Source of the DNA: an uncultured Collinsella sp.
GTDB taxonomy: Bacteria > Actinomycetota > Coriobacteriia > Coriobacteriales > Coriobacteriaceae
Length of the DNA stretch: 35,333 nucleotides
Reading direction: 5' to 3'
NCBI GenBank assembly: GCA_900542325.1
Contig: UQMY01000026.1
Coordinates: forward strand, 1-35,333
Shown: one piece after another, positions 1 to 8,240 of the stretch
Layout of the letters: the number at the start of each line of letters is the position of its first letter
Numbering within the stretch: the first letter of the stretch is position 1
The notes under the pieces: generated by a model
What the model was told of the DNA's origin: nothing
What the model saw: only the letters and a program-made list of their open reading frames with translations
The model's database searches: none
Made by a program: the position numbers and the translations under genes

Positions 1-75
1 TGCCTTTCAACTTCGGCGGCATGACCAGAAGGTCAATGCCGCCTCGTTTCAAGGCGCCTTGCTCGCTCTGGCGGG
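1..75. repeat. Truncated copy of a hairpin intergenic repeat
   Basis: The core GGCATGACCAGAAGGTC (18-34), followed by ATGCC (36-40), recurs at 8898-8919. The outer motif GCTCGCTCTGG (60-70) matches the right outer arm of that second copy. The left outer arm lies outside the window, so this copy is cut by the window edge. No gene is visible in 1-240. Confidence 0.7.
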
Positions 76-106
76 TTTTCGCTACCAAAACATCGGCGTT
101 GCCGTG

Positions 107-167
107 GTAGTCATTGGGGACAGACATAAATGAGTAGTCATTGGGGACGTTCTTAAATGACTACTCA
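107..167. repeat. Tandem direct repeat with a 12-bp hairpin
   Basis: GTAGTCATTGGGGAC occurs at 107-121 and again at 134-148. The second copy lies in a perfect inverted repeat: TGAGTAGTCATT at 131-142 pairs with 156-167 across a 13-nt loop. A related string, GGAGTCATTGGGG, occurs near 8993-9005. It is non-coding and looks like a decayed intergenic repeat. Confidence 0.65.
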
Positions 168-301
168 GGATGAGTGTCCAAAAATCCGCGCTCGTTCGAT
201 TGGCGCATGTCTACGCAGCGTAGGTTGTCGAGCCTGGCCTTCAAATGGATACTGACTGTCGAACCGGTTCACTCCATTTCTTCAATTTGATTGGACAGCC
301 C

Positions 302-922
302 ATGAACCAGACACGGCAAACCAATGCCTCCCATACTTTTTTGGCAGCGCATGCCATCAAGCAGCTGCGCGAAGAGCGCGGCCTCACCCAGCGCGCCCTG
401 GCGGAAAGCCTTGGCGTGACCGATAAAGCCGTCAGCAAGTGGGAATCCGGCCGCGGCCTTCCCGACATTTCCCTCGTTGAGCCTTTGGCCCAGAGACTCG
501 GCATAAGCGTGGCTGAGCTTTTGGCTGGTGACATTCGGGCCAACGCCAACCGTGCAGGCAATATGCTCAAAGGCGTCTTTTACGTTTGCCCTATCTGCGG
601 AAACGTTGTGCACGCGCTCGGAGAAGGCAGCTTTAGCTGCTGTGGCTCCACGATGTTTCCCCAGGAGGCCGAAGAGCCGGACGCGGACCACGCCTTTTCC
701 ATCGAGCGCATCGAGGACGATTGGTACGTCACGCTCGATCATCCCATGACCAAGGATCACTACATTAGCTTTGTGGCATATGCGACTATGGACGGCATCT
801 GCTTTAAGAAGCTCTATCCAGAGCAATCGGTGCAGCCGCGCTTCCATATTACCGGGCGCGGCAGGATATATCTTTACTGCAACCAACACGGACTCTTTAC
901 GTCGCTGACGCCTCGCAAATAA
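302..922 (+). CDS. XRE regulator fused to a desulfoferrodoxin/superoxide-reductase-like domain
   Basis: The 206-residue product joins two domains. Residues about 16-76 form a Cro/C1-type helix-turn-helix (QLREERGLTQ, then KAVSKWESGRGLPD). Residues about 91-206 resemble desulfoferrodoxin. C96, C99, C113 and C114 fit a desulforedoxin Fe(Cys)4 site (CPIC...CC). H130, H147 (HPM), H153 (HY), C193 and H196 (YCNQHG) match the His4Cys iron ligands of superoxide reductase. The sequence therefore keeps every ligand of both iron centres. A redox or superoxide-sensing regulator, or a regulated reductase, are both inferences; no target is shown. I chose the ATG at 302 because the upstream in-frame ATG at 245 has no ribosome binding site, although the site at 302 (GGA) is also weak. 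It stands alone between repeats. Confidence 0.8.
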   Translation: MNQTRQTNASHTFLAAHAIKQLREERGLTQRALAESLGVTDKAVSKWESGRGLPDISLVEPLAQRLGISVAELLAGDIRANANRAGNMLKGVFYVCPICGNVVHALGEGSFSCCGSTMFPQEAEEPDADHAFSIERIEDDWYVTLDHPMTKDHYISFVAYATMDGICFKKLYPEQSVQPRFHITGRGRIYLYCNQHGLFTSLTPRK

Positions 923-968
923 CGGCTGTCTATCCGCCCTCCTCATGCGTTCCCGGGGGACCCAAAAT

Positions 969-1063
969 GAGCGTGGATAATCTCCCGGTTTTGGCCTGTG
1001 TGCGGGCTCAAAGTGGGAGATTATCCACGCTCGTTATCTGAGTGTCCAAAAATCCACGCTCGT
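969..1063. repeat. 18-bp perfect palindrome plus a partial third copy
   Basis: GAGCGTGGATAATCTCCC at 969-986 pairs perfectly with 1015-1032 across a 28-nt loop. The right-arm motif TCCACGCTCG recurs at 1053-1062 inside GAGTGTCCAAAAATCCACGC, and that string also occurs with one change at 173-192. It lies between two convergent genes but has no T tract, so I read it as an intergenic repeat rather than a terminator. Confidence 0.7.
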
Positions 1064-1065
1064 CG

Positions 1066-1920
1066 CTACTTGAGTCCGGGCAGGCGGGTGTAGGGGAACG
1101 AGCGCTCTAAGAACTCGGAGCAGCGGGCGTAATCTTTGGCAAAGTAGCTGCTATAGAGCGAATCGAGTACGTATTGCACGGCGATATGGCTGGCGAACTG
1201 CGTGATGCGGTGCGTCATGCTCTCGTGGTCGCTTACCGTGAGATAGGCGGCAAAGCCGGGGTGAATGCGGGCACAGTACGGCGTGCCGATGACGATGACC
1301 GGGACATGTCGACTGCTAAGGATCGGCAAGATCTCCTTGAGGTTGGGGGCAAGGCCGCTGTAGGAGATGATGATTGCCACATGGTCGGGACCCGAGGCGA
1401 GTGCCGTGCGCACCTGCGCCTCGACGCTGTCGTGGCACGTCGCGCTTTTGCCGGCGGAAAGCAGGCGATCGCGGAACATTCCCGCTGGATACAGGTTATG
1501 CGAGCCCGTGTAGATGTCCACGGTGCCGGCGCGCATGATGAGCTTGGCGGCGTGGTCGAGCTGTGCAGAGTCGAGCAGCTCCTGCGTTTCGGCCAGCGTG
1601 GTCTGGTAGAGCCCCTCCATGCGCTCCATCACCTGCGCAGGGGTGGAGGTTGCATCGAAGGGAAAGTTGATATCCACCTCGGCGGCGGAGTCTGCGCGCA
1701 AGGCTGCGCGTACCAGCTCGACCTTGAGCTCCTTAAAGCCCTCAAGGCCGAGCTTTTTGCAAAAGCGGTGGATGCTCGCGACGGAGACATTGGCCTGGTG
1801 CGCAAATTCCTTGATGGAGAGCCCGCGAACGTTCTCACCCATGGCGAGAACCGTCTGCCCGAGCTGCTGCTCGGTGGGGGTGAGCCCCTTGCCCTGGGTG
1901 ATTTTGCGCTTGATATCCAT
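1066..1920 (-). CDS. RpiR/MurR-family transcriptional regulator (HTH + SIS)
   Basis: A regulator of about 284 residues. The N-terminal winged HTH of the RpiR type spans about residues 1-77 (LSIKEFAHQANVSVASIHRF as recognition region). A SIS sugar-isomerase domain follows from about residue 115 (VDIYTGSHN, then IIISYSGLAPN), which in this family binds phosphorylated sugars or amino sugars. I chose the ATG at 1920 because GGGAG lies just upstream; an ATG five codons earlier (1935) has no such site. It is downstream of the GH106-like glycosidase on the same strand but separated from it by a terminator, so it is probably its own transcription unit. Its location suggests control of the neighbouring carbohydrate genes, which is inference. 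Confidence 0.88.
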   Translation of the reverse strand: MDIKRKITQGKGLTPTEQQLGQTVLAMGENVRGLSIKEFAHQANVSVASIHRFCKKLGLEGFKELKVELVRAALRADSAAEVDINFPFDATSTPAQVMERMEGLYQTTLAETQELLDSAQLDHAAKLIMRAGTVDIYTGSHNLYPAGMFRDRLLSAGKSATCHDSVEAQVRTALASGPDHVAIIISYSGLAPNLKEILPILSSRHVPVIVIGTPYCARIHPGFAAYLTVSDHESMTHRITQFASHIAVQYVLDSLYSSYFAKDYARCSEFLERSFPYTRLPGLK

Positions 1921-1971
1921 ATGGCTCCCATGCATTCGTATCGCGATGTATCAATCATAACGGTAAATAAA

Positions 1972-1992
1972 ACGCCCGGCTAAGCCGGGCGT
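1972..1992 (-). terminator. Rho-independent terminator of the glycosidase gene
   Basis: A perfect 9-bp stem (ACGCCCGGC 1972-1980 with 1984-1992) has a 3-nt loop. Read on the minus strand it is followed by TTTTATTT. It lies 28 bp beyond the stop of the minus-strand glycosidase gene. Confidence 0.85.
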
Positions 1993-2019
1993 CTCGTAAG
2001 GGGCTGTTGCGCGGGGTCG

Positions 2020-4611
2020 CTACCCGAGCACGCGGACGGGACCGAGTAGGCCGCTGGGATCGGAGGGTTCTGTCATGCCGAACATGTCGGGGACGGCATG
2101 GTCGAGGGTGTTGATGATATCGATCGCAAGCGCGTGTTCACCGGCCAAAAGCGCGCCGGCCTCAAAGCGGTAAGGCGGACAGATGCGCGTGCCGAGGGAT
2201 TTGCCGTCGAGGGTGACGGTTGCGGTCTCAAAGACCTCGCCAAGGTCGATGACGGTGCGGGTGGCCGCTTCGCCCAGGACAAAGGAAGCCTGGTAGCGGA
2301 ATGTGCCGGCCTTGCCGGGGAACTCGGCCGAGGAAAGGTCGTGCAGGTCTGCAAGCTCAACAGACTCGCCAAAGGCATCGGTGCCAGGGGTAGAGAAGGC
2401 AACCGTCCAGGGCCCGTCGATGCATGCGGCTTCGGTTCCAGCGGTTGTCGCGCCGGCGGAACCTGTAGCCCCAAGGACCACGATGCAGCTCTCGTAGGGA
2501 GCCAGCTCGAGCGTGCCGTCAAAGGCGGCGGGCTCGGTGCCGTTGAGCAGGTCGAGGCGCGCGCCTGCAACGGGTGTGCCGTCGGCAAGCGCAATCTGAG
2601 TGGAGATACCCTGCTTGGGATGCTCGTTGACGAGCATCAGATAGCTCTCGCCCGCCCGCTCGTAGCGCAGTGCGCGCAGCCAGGGCTGGGGCTCGGCGCA
2701 AACCACGGTCTGCATGCCGGTATTGGCAAGTGTGTCTGCGAGCTCGATGGTCGCCAGGAGCTTGATGTCGGCGAGCGCGGTTGCATCCAGGGAGGCAAAG
2801 CCCTCGCGGCCTGCAGTGTCACCGTCGTAGCGCTTGTTCGGCAACTCATCCAGCGCGTACACGGCAACACCTGCGGCTGCGGCACGCGCGGCAAAGTCGA
2901 GCACGGCTTCGCCGACAAACTCGGCTCCGGGCATCACCAGGCAGCGGTATGCCTGGCCGTTCACGCTAAAGCCGCTACCGTCTGCGGCAATTTCAACGGC
3001 ATAGCGCCCTGCGTCCTCAAATGCCTCTGCCGGCACGATGTCAAAGTCGACCTGCGCGCGCATAAGCTCGGAGGCGGCATGCTGCATAAAGTTCGCCTCG
3101 CCTGCCCACTCGGCGTCCGCATGGTAGAGAAGTGCCACCGGGGTCGTTGCGCGCCCGCCGCTCAGCAGGCTCGCCGTACGGTTCATGTAGCTCATAAGCT
3201 GCCCAAAGTGTGCAAACTGGGGGTTTTGGCCATGCGCATAGAAATGCGGCGGGCAGTCCCAGTCGGGGAAGGCGGCCATGCTAAAGGCATGCGGCACAAA
3301 CCAATTGACGCCGCGCACCAAAAAATGATCGGCGATCCACTTCATCTCGCGTAGGCCTTCGTGCCATCCAAATGCGCCAAAGACCTCGGCCATGCAGCGC
3401 CCCTGCTTTTTGGGGTCGAGGTGTGCTGCCGAGGAGCCCAGCTTGGGCAGCACGTAGTTATAGAACTCGAGGTCCCACACGCCGCGTCCGTAGCTGTGAA
3501 GGCCGCGGTCCATGCCGGGTACCAGCTGGTTGATCACGATGTCGACGCCCGCCATGTCCTGACCGCCCACGGCGCGGAAGTAGTGCCCGGCGCCCACGCC
3601 CAGGCGCGCGTGGCAGTCCTTGTCCTCGATAACGTGGCCGATGTACTGCACGCCGCGCGCGCGGCACCAGTCTCCGAGCTGGTCGCAGAAGCACTCCTTA
3701 TAGAGGGTGCTCGCGATGTCCATATAGACGTGGCGTACGTGCGCGCCGGCCGGCTCGCGGTCCCACAGGTGCGGGAGCTCGGCCAGGTAGCGCTCGCCCA
3801 GTGCCGCGCGCAGGCGACGCTCAAGCTCGGCCGACCAGGGTAGGGGCGCGGTGGCCTTGCCGATGAGCGTGTCCGAGATGCCATCGGGGCCCGTGGTGCC
3901 CTTCTCGTTGGCAAATCCGGGCTCATCGGAGAAAAAGCCCAAGATGGTCTTGCCAAACTCATCGCCCAGATGCTCAAAATGCGGCTCGTAGACAGCATCG
4001 ATGAGCTGCGCCACCGAGGCGCGGTCGACCATATTGATGTAGTCCTCGTTGTAGGAGGTCTTGCCGCTCGTGAACATCACGCATGCCTGCGTGAGGCCCG
4101 CAGGTGCATCGAAGACCAGGCGGCTGGGGTTGCCGTCTGCATCGTCGATTACTCGGTAAGCGACGTCGACGGGGCTGCCGTCCTGCATAAATGTCACGCC
4201 GTAGAAGCGCTCCGTTTTGTCGAGCATGTTGGCGAGCGCGATGCTCGCGGCGGACGTGGGGCCCACGATGTCGAACGTGCGGTGCGTGAGCACGATCTTG
4301 CGGAGCTCGGGCACGGCCTCCTTGACGGCGCCGTTGGCAAAGCCCGTGGGGAAGTGCGCGTCGTCCAAGATCCAGAGCTTAAGGCCCAGCTGCCTGCACT
4401 CGTCAATGACAAAGCGCAAGTCGCGCCACCAGCCCTCGCCGCAAAAATCGGGGTGTGGGCGGCTTTCGAGACAGACCTCGTGGATGTCGGCGCCGGCGAT
4501 CTTTTCCAGATACTCGGCAATGGTCTTATGGCTCTCGCCCTTCATCCACAAAAACGGAAGCACGTGGTTGTCGTATGTGCCCTCGAGCACCTGCTGATAG
4601 TACGCGGTCAT
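2020..4611 (-). CDS. Large glycoside hydrolase, GH106-like (putative rhamnosidase-type)
   Basis: 863 residues with no signal peptide, so probably cytoplasmic. The N-terminal half looks like a TIM-barrel glycosidase (LWILDDAHFPTGFANG at about 79-94; a candidate acidic pair D229-E230 in FSDEPGF). A middle region (about residues 500-570, TPVALLYHADAEWAGEANF) resembles the flavodoxin-like domain of beta-galactosidase relatives. The C-terminal 100 residues resemble the GH2/GH106 galactose-binding fold (VTLDGKSLGTRICPPYRFEAG). GH106 enzymes are alpha-L-rhamnosidases, but the substrate here cannot be read from sequence. I chose the ATG at 4611 because AAGGAGG lies five bases upstream, although the frame stays open to 5070. 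It diverges from an AraC regulator that probably controls it. Confidence 0.7.
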   Translation of the reverse strand: MTAYYQQVLEGTYDNHVLPFLWMKGESHKTIAEYLEKIAGADIHEVCLESRPHPDFCGEGWWRDLRFVIDECRQLGLKLWILDDAHFPTGFANGAVKEAVPELRKIVLTHRTFDIVGPTSAASIALANMLDKTERFYGVTFMQDGSPVDVAYRVIDDADGNPSRLVFDAPAGLTQACVMFTSGKTSYNEDYINMVDRASVAQLIDAVYEPHFEHLGDEFGKTILGFFSDEPGFANEKGTTGPDGISDTLIGKATAPLPWSAELERRLRAALGERYLAELPHLWDREPAGAHVRHVYMDIASTLYKECFCDQLGDWCRARGVQYIGHVIEDKDCHARLGVGAGHYFRAVGGQDMAGVDIVINQLVPGMDRGLHSYGRGVWDLEFYNYVLPKLGSSAAHLDPKKQGRCMAEVFGAFGWHEGLREMKWIADHFLVRGVNWFVPHAFSMAAFPDWDCPPHFYAHGQNPQFAHFGQLMSYMNRTASLLSGGRATTPVALLYHADAEWAGEANFMQHAASELMRAQVDFDIVPAEAFEDAGRYAVEIAADGSGFSVNGQAYRCLVMPGAEFVGEAVLDFAARAAAAGVAVYALDELPNKRYDGDTAGREGFASLDATALADIKLLATIELADTLANTGMQTVVCAEPQPWLRALRYERAGESYLMLVNEHPKQGISTQIALADGTPVAGARLDLLNGTEPAAFDGTLELAPYESCIVVLGATGSAGATTAGTEAACIDGPWTVAFSTPGTDAFGESVELADLHDLSSAEFPGKAGTFRYQASFVLGEAATRTVIDLGEVFETATVTLDGKSLGTRICPPYRFEAGALLAGEHALAIDIINTLDHAVPDMFGMTEPSDPSGLLGPVRVLG

Positions 4612-4725
4612 GGATCCTCCTTGGCTCGATCGATCTGCTGCATAGCACAGATTATGGACGCGTCGGCGCGTTCTGCTAATATCTGAATCACGACGAACTA
4701 TGACCAAATCAACGATTGGCAAGCC

Positions 4726-5718
4726 ATGGAGATCGACGAGCTCGAGCGTAGGCTCAACGAACTGAGCGCCAGTGAGATCGCTTATAAAGACGGCATGGCA
4801 TTTGATTGGTCGATTATGACCGAGCATGTCGAAATCGACGGATGCCCAGTGCGCAAGATTGGCCAGCCAGGGTTTGCCTATGCCCAGCCCGGCATGCCGC
4901 GTGGCCTGACGATAAGGAAAAACTCGCGCTTTAATGCAGTTCCCGAGCACGTGCATGATTACGTGGAGCTGAGCTATGTGTATCGCGGACGCTGCCCGCA
5001 GACGGTGGCGGGGGAGAGGCTCGAGCTGGGCCGCAACGAGGTGCTTTTGCTCGACGCCCTCTGCCCGCATGCCGTGGCGGCGCTTGGTGAGGACGACATC
5101 ATGCTGAGCATGACCGTTTCACGCTCTTTTTTGCGCCGGAGTCTCGAGTCGAGCCTCTCGCGCGAGAGCGCGGTCTCGCGGTTTTTGTTCAACGCGCTCA
5201 ACAGCGAGACGGACCATCGGGGCCATGTCCGTTTTCATTGCGGCGAGAGCCGTCGGATTCGGCGCTACATGCAGGAGATGCTCTGCGAGCTGTACGACCC
5301 GAGCCCCAACGGTCCCGAGATCGTCTTGCGTCTGTTTCAGCTGTTTTTGGCCGAGCTCATGGATTGCTACGAGCGCGAGCTGGTGCGCGGCGCGGCGGAC
5401 GGCGCAGCGGGGCCCACTGCCCTGGTGACGGGAATGCTTGGCTATATCGATCGCGAATTCGCTGCATGCTCCCTCGAGGGGATGGCGGCGGAGTTTGGCT
5501 TGAGCCCTAATTATGCGACGGCGCTCCTCAAGCGGCATGTGGGCAAGACCTTTAGGCAGCTTGTGCAGGAGCGACGCCTGGTACGTGCGGCCGAGCTTCT
5601 GCGCGGCGGCGCCACGGCCGGGGCGGCTGCGCATGCGGTGGGCTATGAAAACATGAGCTTCTTCTACCGTAAGTTTCACGACAAGTATGGCTGCACCCCC
5701 GCGGCATACCGCCGGTAA
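4726..5718 (+). CDS. AraC-family transcriptional regulator
   Basis: 330 residues. A cupin-like sensor domain occupies about 60-130 (PEHVHDYVELSYVYRG, typical of sugar-responsive AraC proteins). The C-terminal AraC/XylS double helix-turn-helix occupies about 230-330, ending with the family signature region (AHAVGYENMSFFYRKFHDKYGCTPAAYRR, split across 303-330). It is divergent from the GH106-like glycosidase (114-bp spacer) and upstream of the GH1 gene, so it probably responds to an oligosaccharide and activates one or both. No strong Shine-Dalgarno is visible before the ATG. A TAATAT at 4677-4682 may be its -10 element, but the -35 is unclear. Confidence 0.88.
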   Translation: MEIDELERRLNELSASEIAYKDGMAFDWSIMTEHVEIDGCPVRKIGQPGFAYAQPGMPRGLTIRKNSRFNAVPEHVHDYVELSYVYRGRCPQTVAGERLELGRNEVLLLDALCPHAVAALGEDDIMLSMTVSRSFLRRSLESSLSRESAVSRFLFNALNSETDHRGHVRFHCGESRRIRRYMQEMLCELYDPSPNGPEIVLRLFQLFLAELMDCYERELVRGAADGAAGPTALVTGMLGYIDREFAACSLEGMAAEFGLSPNYATALLKRHVGKTFRQLVQERRLVRAAELLRGGATAGAAAHAVGYENMSFFYRKFHDKYGCTPAAYRR

Positions 5719-5888
5719 GCGCGGGGCGGATTGTCTTCGCTCCTTCGGTGTCAAAAAGTTTCAGCTGCAGCGCTGTTGCAGCGCGCGTCTGCGAAAAGAA
5801 GTGTCCAAATCGGCGCCTTCGCCCTGGCCTGGAGCGACTCGGCGGCATACTCGTTTCATCAGCAACACGCATGAGCGAGGAGGCACTT

Positions 5889-7328
5889 ATGGGATTCCCC
5901 GAGGGTTTCTTTTGGGGCGGCGCTACGGCCGCAAACCAGTTTGAGGGCGCATGGAACGTTGACGGCCGCGGCCCTTCCGTCGACGACCACTTCCTGGGCG
6001 GCAGCTACAAGGAGCCGCGTCAGATTACGATCGACATCGACCCCGACCGCTTCTATCCCAATCATGACGGTATCGACTTCTACCATCACTACGAGGAGGA
6101 CATCGCGCTGTTCGCCGAGATGGGCTTTACCATGTTCCGCATGTCCATCTCTTGGAGCCGTATCTTCCCCAACGGCGACGACGCCGAGCCCAACGAGGCC
6201 GGCCTCGCCTTCTACGATCGCGTTTTCGACTGCCTGCGTGCTCACAATATCGAGCCGCTCGTGACCCTGTCGCACTACGAGATGCCCTATCATCTGGTCG
6301 AGAAATACAACGGCTGGGCGAGCCGCGAGCTCATCGGCTTCTTTGAGAAGTACTGCCAGACCGTCTTCGACCGTTACCAGGACAAGGTCAAGTTCTGGCT
6401 CACCTTCAACGAGATCAACTGCGGCACCCAGGACATGGGCAACCTCTTTGAGACCAGCATGATCCAGGGCTTTGAGGGTCCGGCTTCGGCGGTCCACGCC
6501 ACGCCGCAGGCCCGTATGCAGGCCCTGCATCACCAGTTCGTGGCCAGCGGTCGCGTCGTGCGCTACGCCCACGAGCACTACCCGCAGTTCAAGATGGGCA
6601 ACATGGACTGCTTTATCCTGTCCTATGCCGCCACGTGCGACCCGGCCGACGTCCTTGCCACCCAGCAGGAGATGAACACCATGAACTGGTACTGCTCCGA
6701 CGTGCAGGTGCGCGGCAAGTACCCGTTCTACGCCAAGCGCTTCTGGGCCGAGAACGGCATCGAGCTTAACATCGCCGACGGCGACCTGCAGGACATCGCC
6801 GACGGCAAGGTTGACTTCTACACCTTTAGCTACTACATGTCGGGCACCGTGGGCACCCATAAGGACCACGAGATGACCGAGGGCAATATGGCCTTTGGCG
6901 GCAAGAACCCCTACCTCGAGAGCACCGACTGGGGGTGGCAGATTGACCCGACGGGCCTGCGCATCGCCCTCAACGAGATCTACGCCCGCTACGAGATTCC
7001 GCTGATGGTGGTCGAGAACGGCATGGGCGCCTACGACGAGGTGGAGGAGGACGGCTCCATCCACGACCCGTACCGCATCGCCTACCTCCAGAGCCATGTC
7101 AAAGCCATGGGCGAGGCCATCGAGGACGGCGTCGACCTGATCGCCTATACCTGGTGGGGTCCCATCGACCTGGTCTCGGCCGGCACCGGCGAGATGCGCA
7201 AGCGCTACGGCTTTATCCACGTCGATAAGTACGATGACGGCACCGGCACCTACGAGCGCCGCCGCAAGGACAGCTTCTTCGCCTACCAGAAGATCATCAA
7301 GTCCAACGGTGCCGAGGGCCTGGCTTAA
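5889..7328 (+). CDS. GH1 6-phospho-beta-glucosidase
   Basis: 479 residues, the usual length of a GH1 enzyme. It hydrolyses phosphorylated beta-glucosides delivered by a PTS into glucose 6-phosphate and an aglycone or glucose. The N-terminal signature FFWGGATAANQFEGAW is present. E175 in TFNEIN is the expected acid/base and E376 in VVENG the nucleophile. S430, K438 and Y440 in the S-x7-K-R-Y stretch match the phosphate-binding residues of 6-phospho enzymes. The ATG at 5889 is preceded by GAGGAGG; a frame extension back to 5748 lacks such a site. The nearest sugar gene downstream is a glucose-family EIIA (7469). A second GH1 gene at 14542 is a divergent paralogue. Confidence 0.93.
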   Translation: MGFPEGFFWGGATAANQFEGAWNVDGRGPSVDDHFLGGSYKEPRQITIDIDPDRFYPNHDGIDFYHHYEEDIALFAEMGFTMFRMSISWSRIFPNGDDAEPNEAGLAFYDRVFDCLRAHNIEPLVTLSHYEMPYHLVEKYNGWASRELIGFFEKYCQTVFDRYQDKVKFWLTFNEINCGTQDMGNLFETSMIQGFEGPASAVHATPQARMQALHHQFVASGRVVRYAHEHYPQFKMGNMDCFILSYAATCDPADVLATQQEMNTMNWYCSDVQVRGKYPFYAKRFWAENGIELNIADGDLQDIADGKVDFYTFSYYMSGTVGTHKDHEMTEGNMAFGGKNPYLESTDWGWQIDPTGLRIALNEIYARYEIPLMVVENGMGAYDEVEEDGSIHDPYRIAYLQSHVKAMGEAIEDGVDLIAYTWWGPIDLVSAGTGEMRKRYGFIHVDKYDDGTGTYERRRKDSFFAYQKIIKSNGAEGLA

Positions 7329-7390
7329 TCGACAAGATGGGTGCCACCGGGGAAAAGCCTTGGGATGGGCTCGTGATTCGAGTCCCCACC

Positions 7391-7419
7391 TTAGCATTTG
7401 AACCATTTGGCACTATAAT
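7391..7419 (+). promoter_or_regulatory. Sigma-70-type promoter for the EIIA gene
   Basis: TTAGCA (7391-7396), a 17-bp spacer and a consensus TATAAT (7414-7419) stand 50 bp before the EIIA start codon. The -35 is a 4/6 match, so the call rests on the -10 and the spacing. Confidence 0.65.
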
Positions 7420-7468
7420 CACCATAGGCATGCGCATAACGTTGCGCTGAATCAAGAGGAGAAAACGT

Positions 7469-8005
7469 ATGGGTCTGTTTGACATGTTCAAGAAGAAGGC
7501 TGAGCCCGCGGCTGCCGCTGCTCCGGCCTCCATCTCTGCTTCTGCCGGCGCCGACGTGCTGTGCTCGCCCGTCAAGGGCAAGGTCATCAAGATGGCCGAC
7601 GTGCCCGATCCCGTCTTTGGTGGCGAGGTTCTGGGCAAGGGCTGCGCCGTGTGGCCCGAGGACGATCTGGTCTACGCTCCCTGCGACGGCAAGGTGACCG
7701 TCACCATGGGTCACGCCGTGGGCCTGCAGTCCGATAGCGGCATCGAGGTTCTGGTGCACGTTGGCGTCGATACCGTCAACATGAACGGCGACGGCTTCGA
7801 GGGCTTCGTCAAGGCCGACGATGTCGTTAAGGCTGGCCAGCCCATGCTCAAGATCGACCGCGCCAAGATCGCTGCTGCCGGTTACAAGGACTGTGTCGTC
7901 GTGGCCGTGTCCAACACCGCCGAGTTTGCCGACGTTGAGCTCGCCGTCGAGGCTGACTCTGCTGTCGCCGCCGGCGATGTCATCGTCAAGGTCGTCCGCA
8001 AGTAA
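7469..8005 (+). CDS. PTS EIIA component, glucose (Crr-like) family
   Basis: 178 residues. The EIIA-Glc fold begins after an Ala-rich N-terminal linker (about residues 11-27). H97 in LVHVGVDT is the expected phosphorylated histidine and H82 in GHAVGL the partner histidine (H90 and H75 in E. coli Crr). It accepts phosphate from HPr and passes it to an EIIB domain; in many bacteria this family also signals sugar status. It is a stand-alone domain with no EIIB or EIIC of the glucose family beside it, so its partner transporter is elsewhere. AGAGGAG precedes the ATG. It has its own promoter and terminator and is likely monocistronic. Confidence 0.92.
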   Translation: MGLFDMFKKKAEPAAAAAPASISASAGADVLCSPVKGKVIKMADVPDPVFGGEVLGKGCAVWPEDDLVYAPCDGKVTVTMGHAVGLQSDSGIEVLVHVGVDTVNMNGDGFEGFVKADDVVKAGQPMLKIDRAKIAAAGYKDCVVVAVSNTAEFADVELAVEADSAVAAGDVIVKVVRK

Positions 8006-8030
8006 ACTGCGGCAACATAAGGGTGTTTTG

Positions 8031-8061
8031 GGGTGGTCGAATTGTCCGACCACCCTTTTTT
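8031..8061 (+). terminator. Rho-independent terminator after EIIA
   Basis: A 9-bp perfect stem (GGGTGGTCG 8031-8039 with 8047-8055), a 7-nt loop, then six T residues. Confidence 0.93.
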
Positions 8062-8147
8062 ATTACAACGCGGCGGAACGTTTTATTGCGCGTTGGGCGG
8101 ACCGGTAAACCGTTCGGACGTTAAATCGAGCCGACTGCGCCTTTGCT

Positions 8148-8177
8148 TTGCCGGGGGTGTTCGTTATCGGCTAGTAT
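8148..8177 (+). promoter_or_regulatory. Possible promoter of the lipoprotein gene
   Basis: TTGCCG (8148-8153), an 18-bp spacer and TAGTAT (8172-8177) lie 63 bp before the start codon. Both boxes are imperfect matches. It follows the EIIA terminator, so a promoter is needed in this stretch. Confidence 0.4.
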
Positions 8178-8240
8178 GGCCTTATTGTTACGACGCGCAC
8201 CGCGTCGGGAAGCGCGGTGCCGCTTGTTGGGAGGAATGTC

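Noticed and set aside
4612..5070. N-terminal extension of the GH106-like glycosidase
   Set aside because: The frame is open, but it overlaps the divergent AraC gene, and AAGGAGG sits exactly before the ATG at 4611.
7367..7388. tRNA-like T-arm (GATTCGAGTCC) before the EIIA gene
   Set aside because: The TTCGA lies in a simple 7-bp hairpin, and no D-arm, anticodon arm or acceptor stem can be built around it.
5859..7406. Long minus-strand open frame antisense to the GH1 gene
   Set aside because: It is the frame shadow of a GC-rich gene with biased third positions; the plus-strand protein has full GH1 catalytic motifs. The same applies to the long minus-strand frame opposite dnaK (33092-35035).
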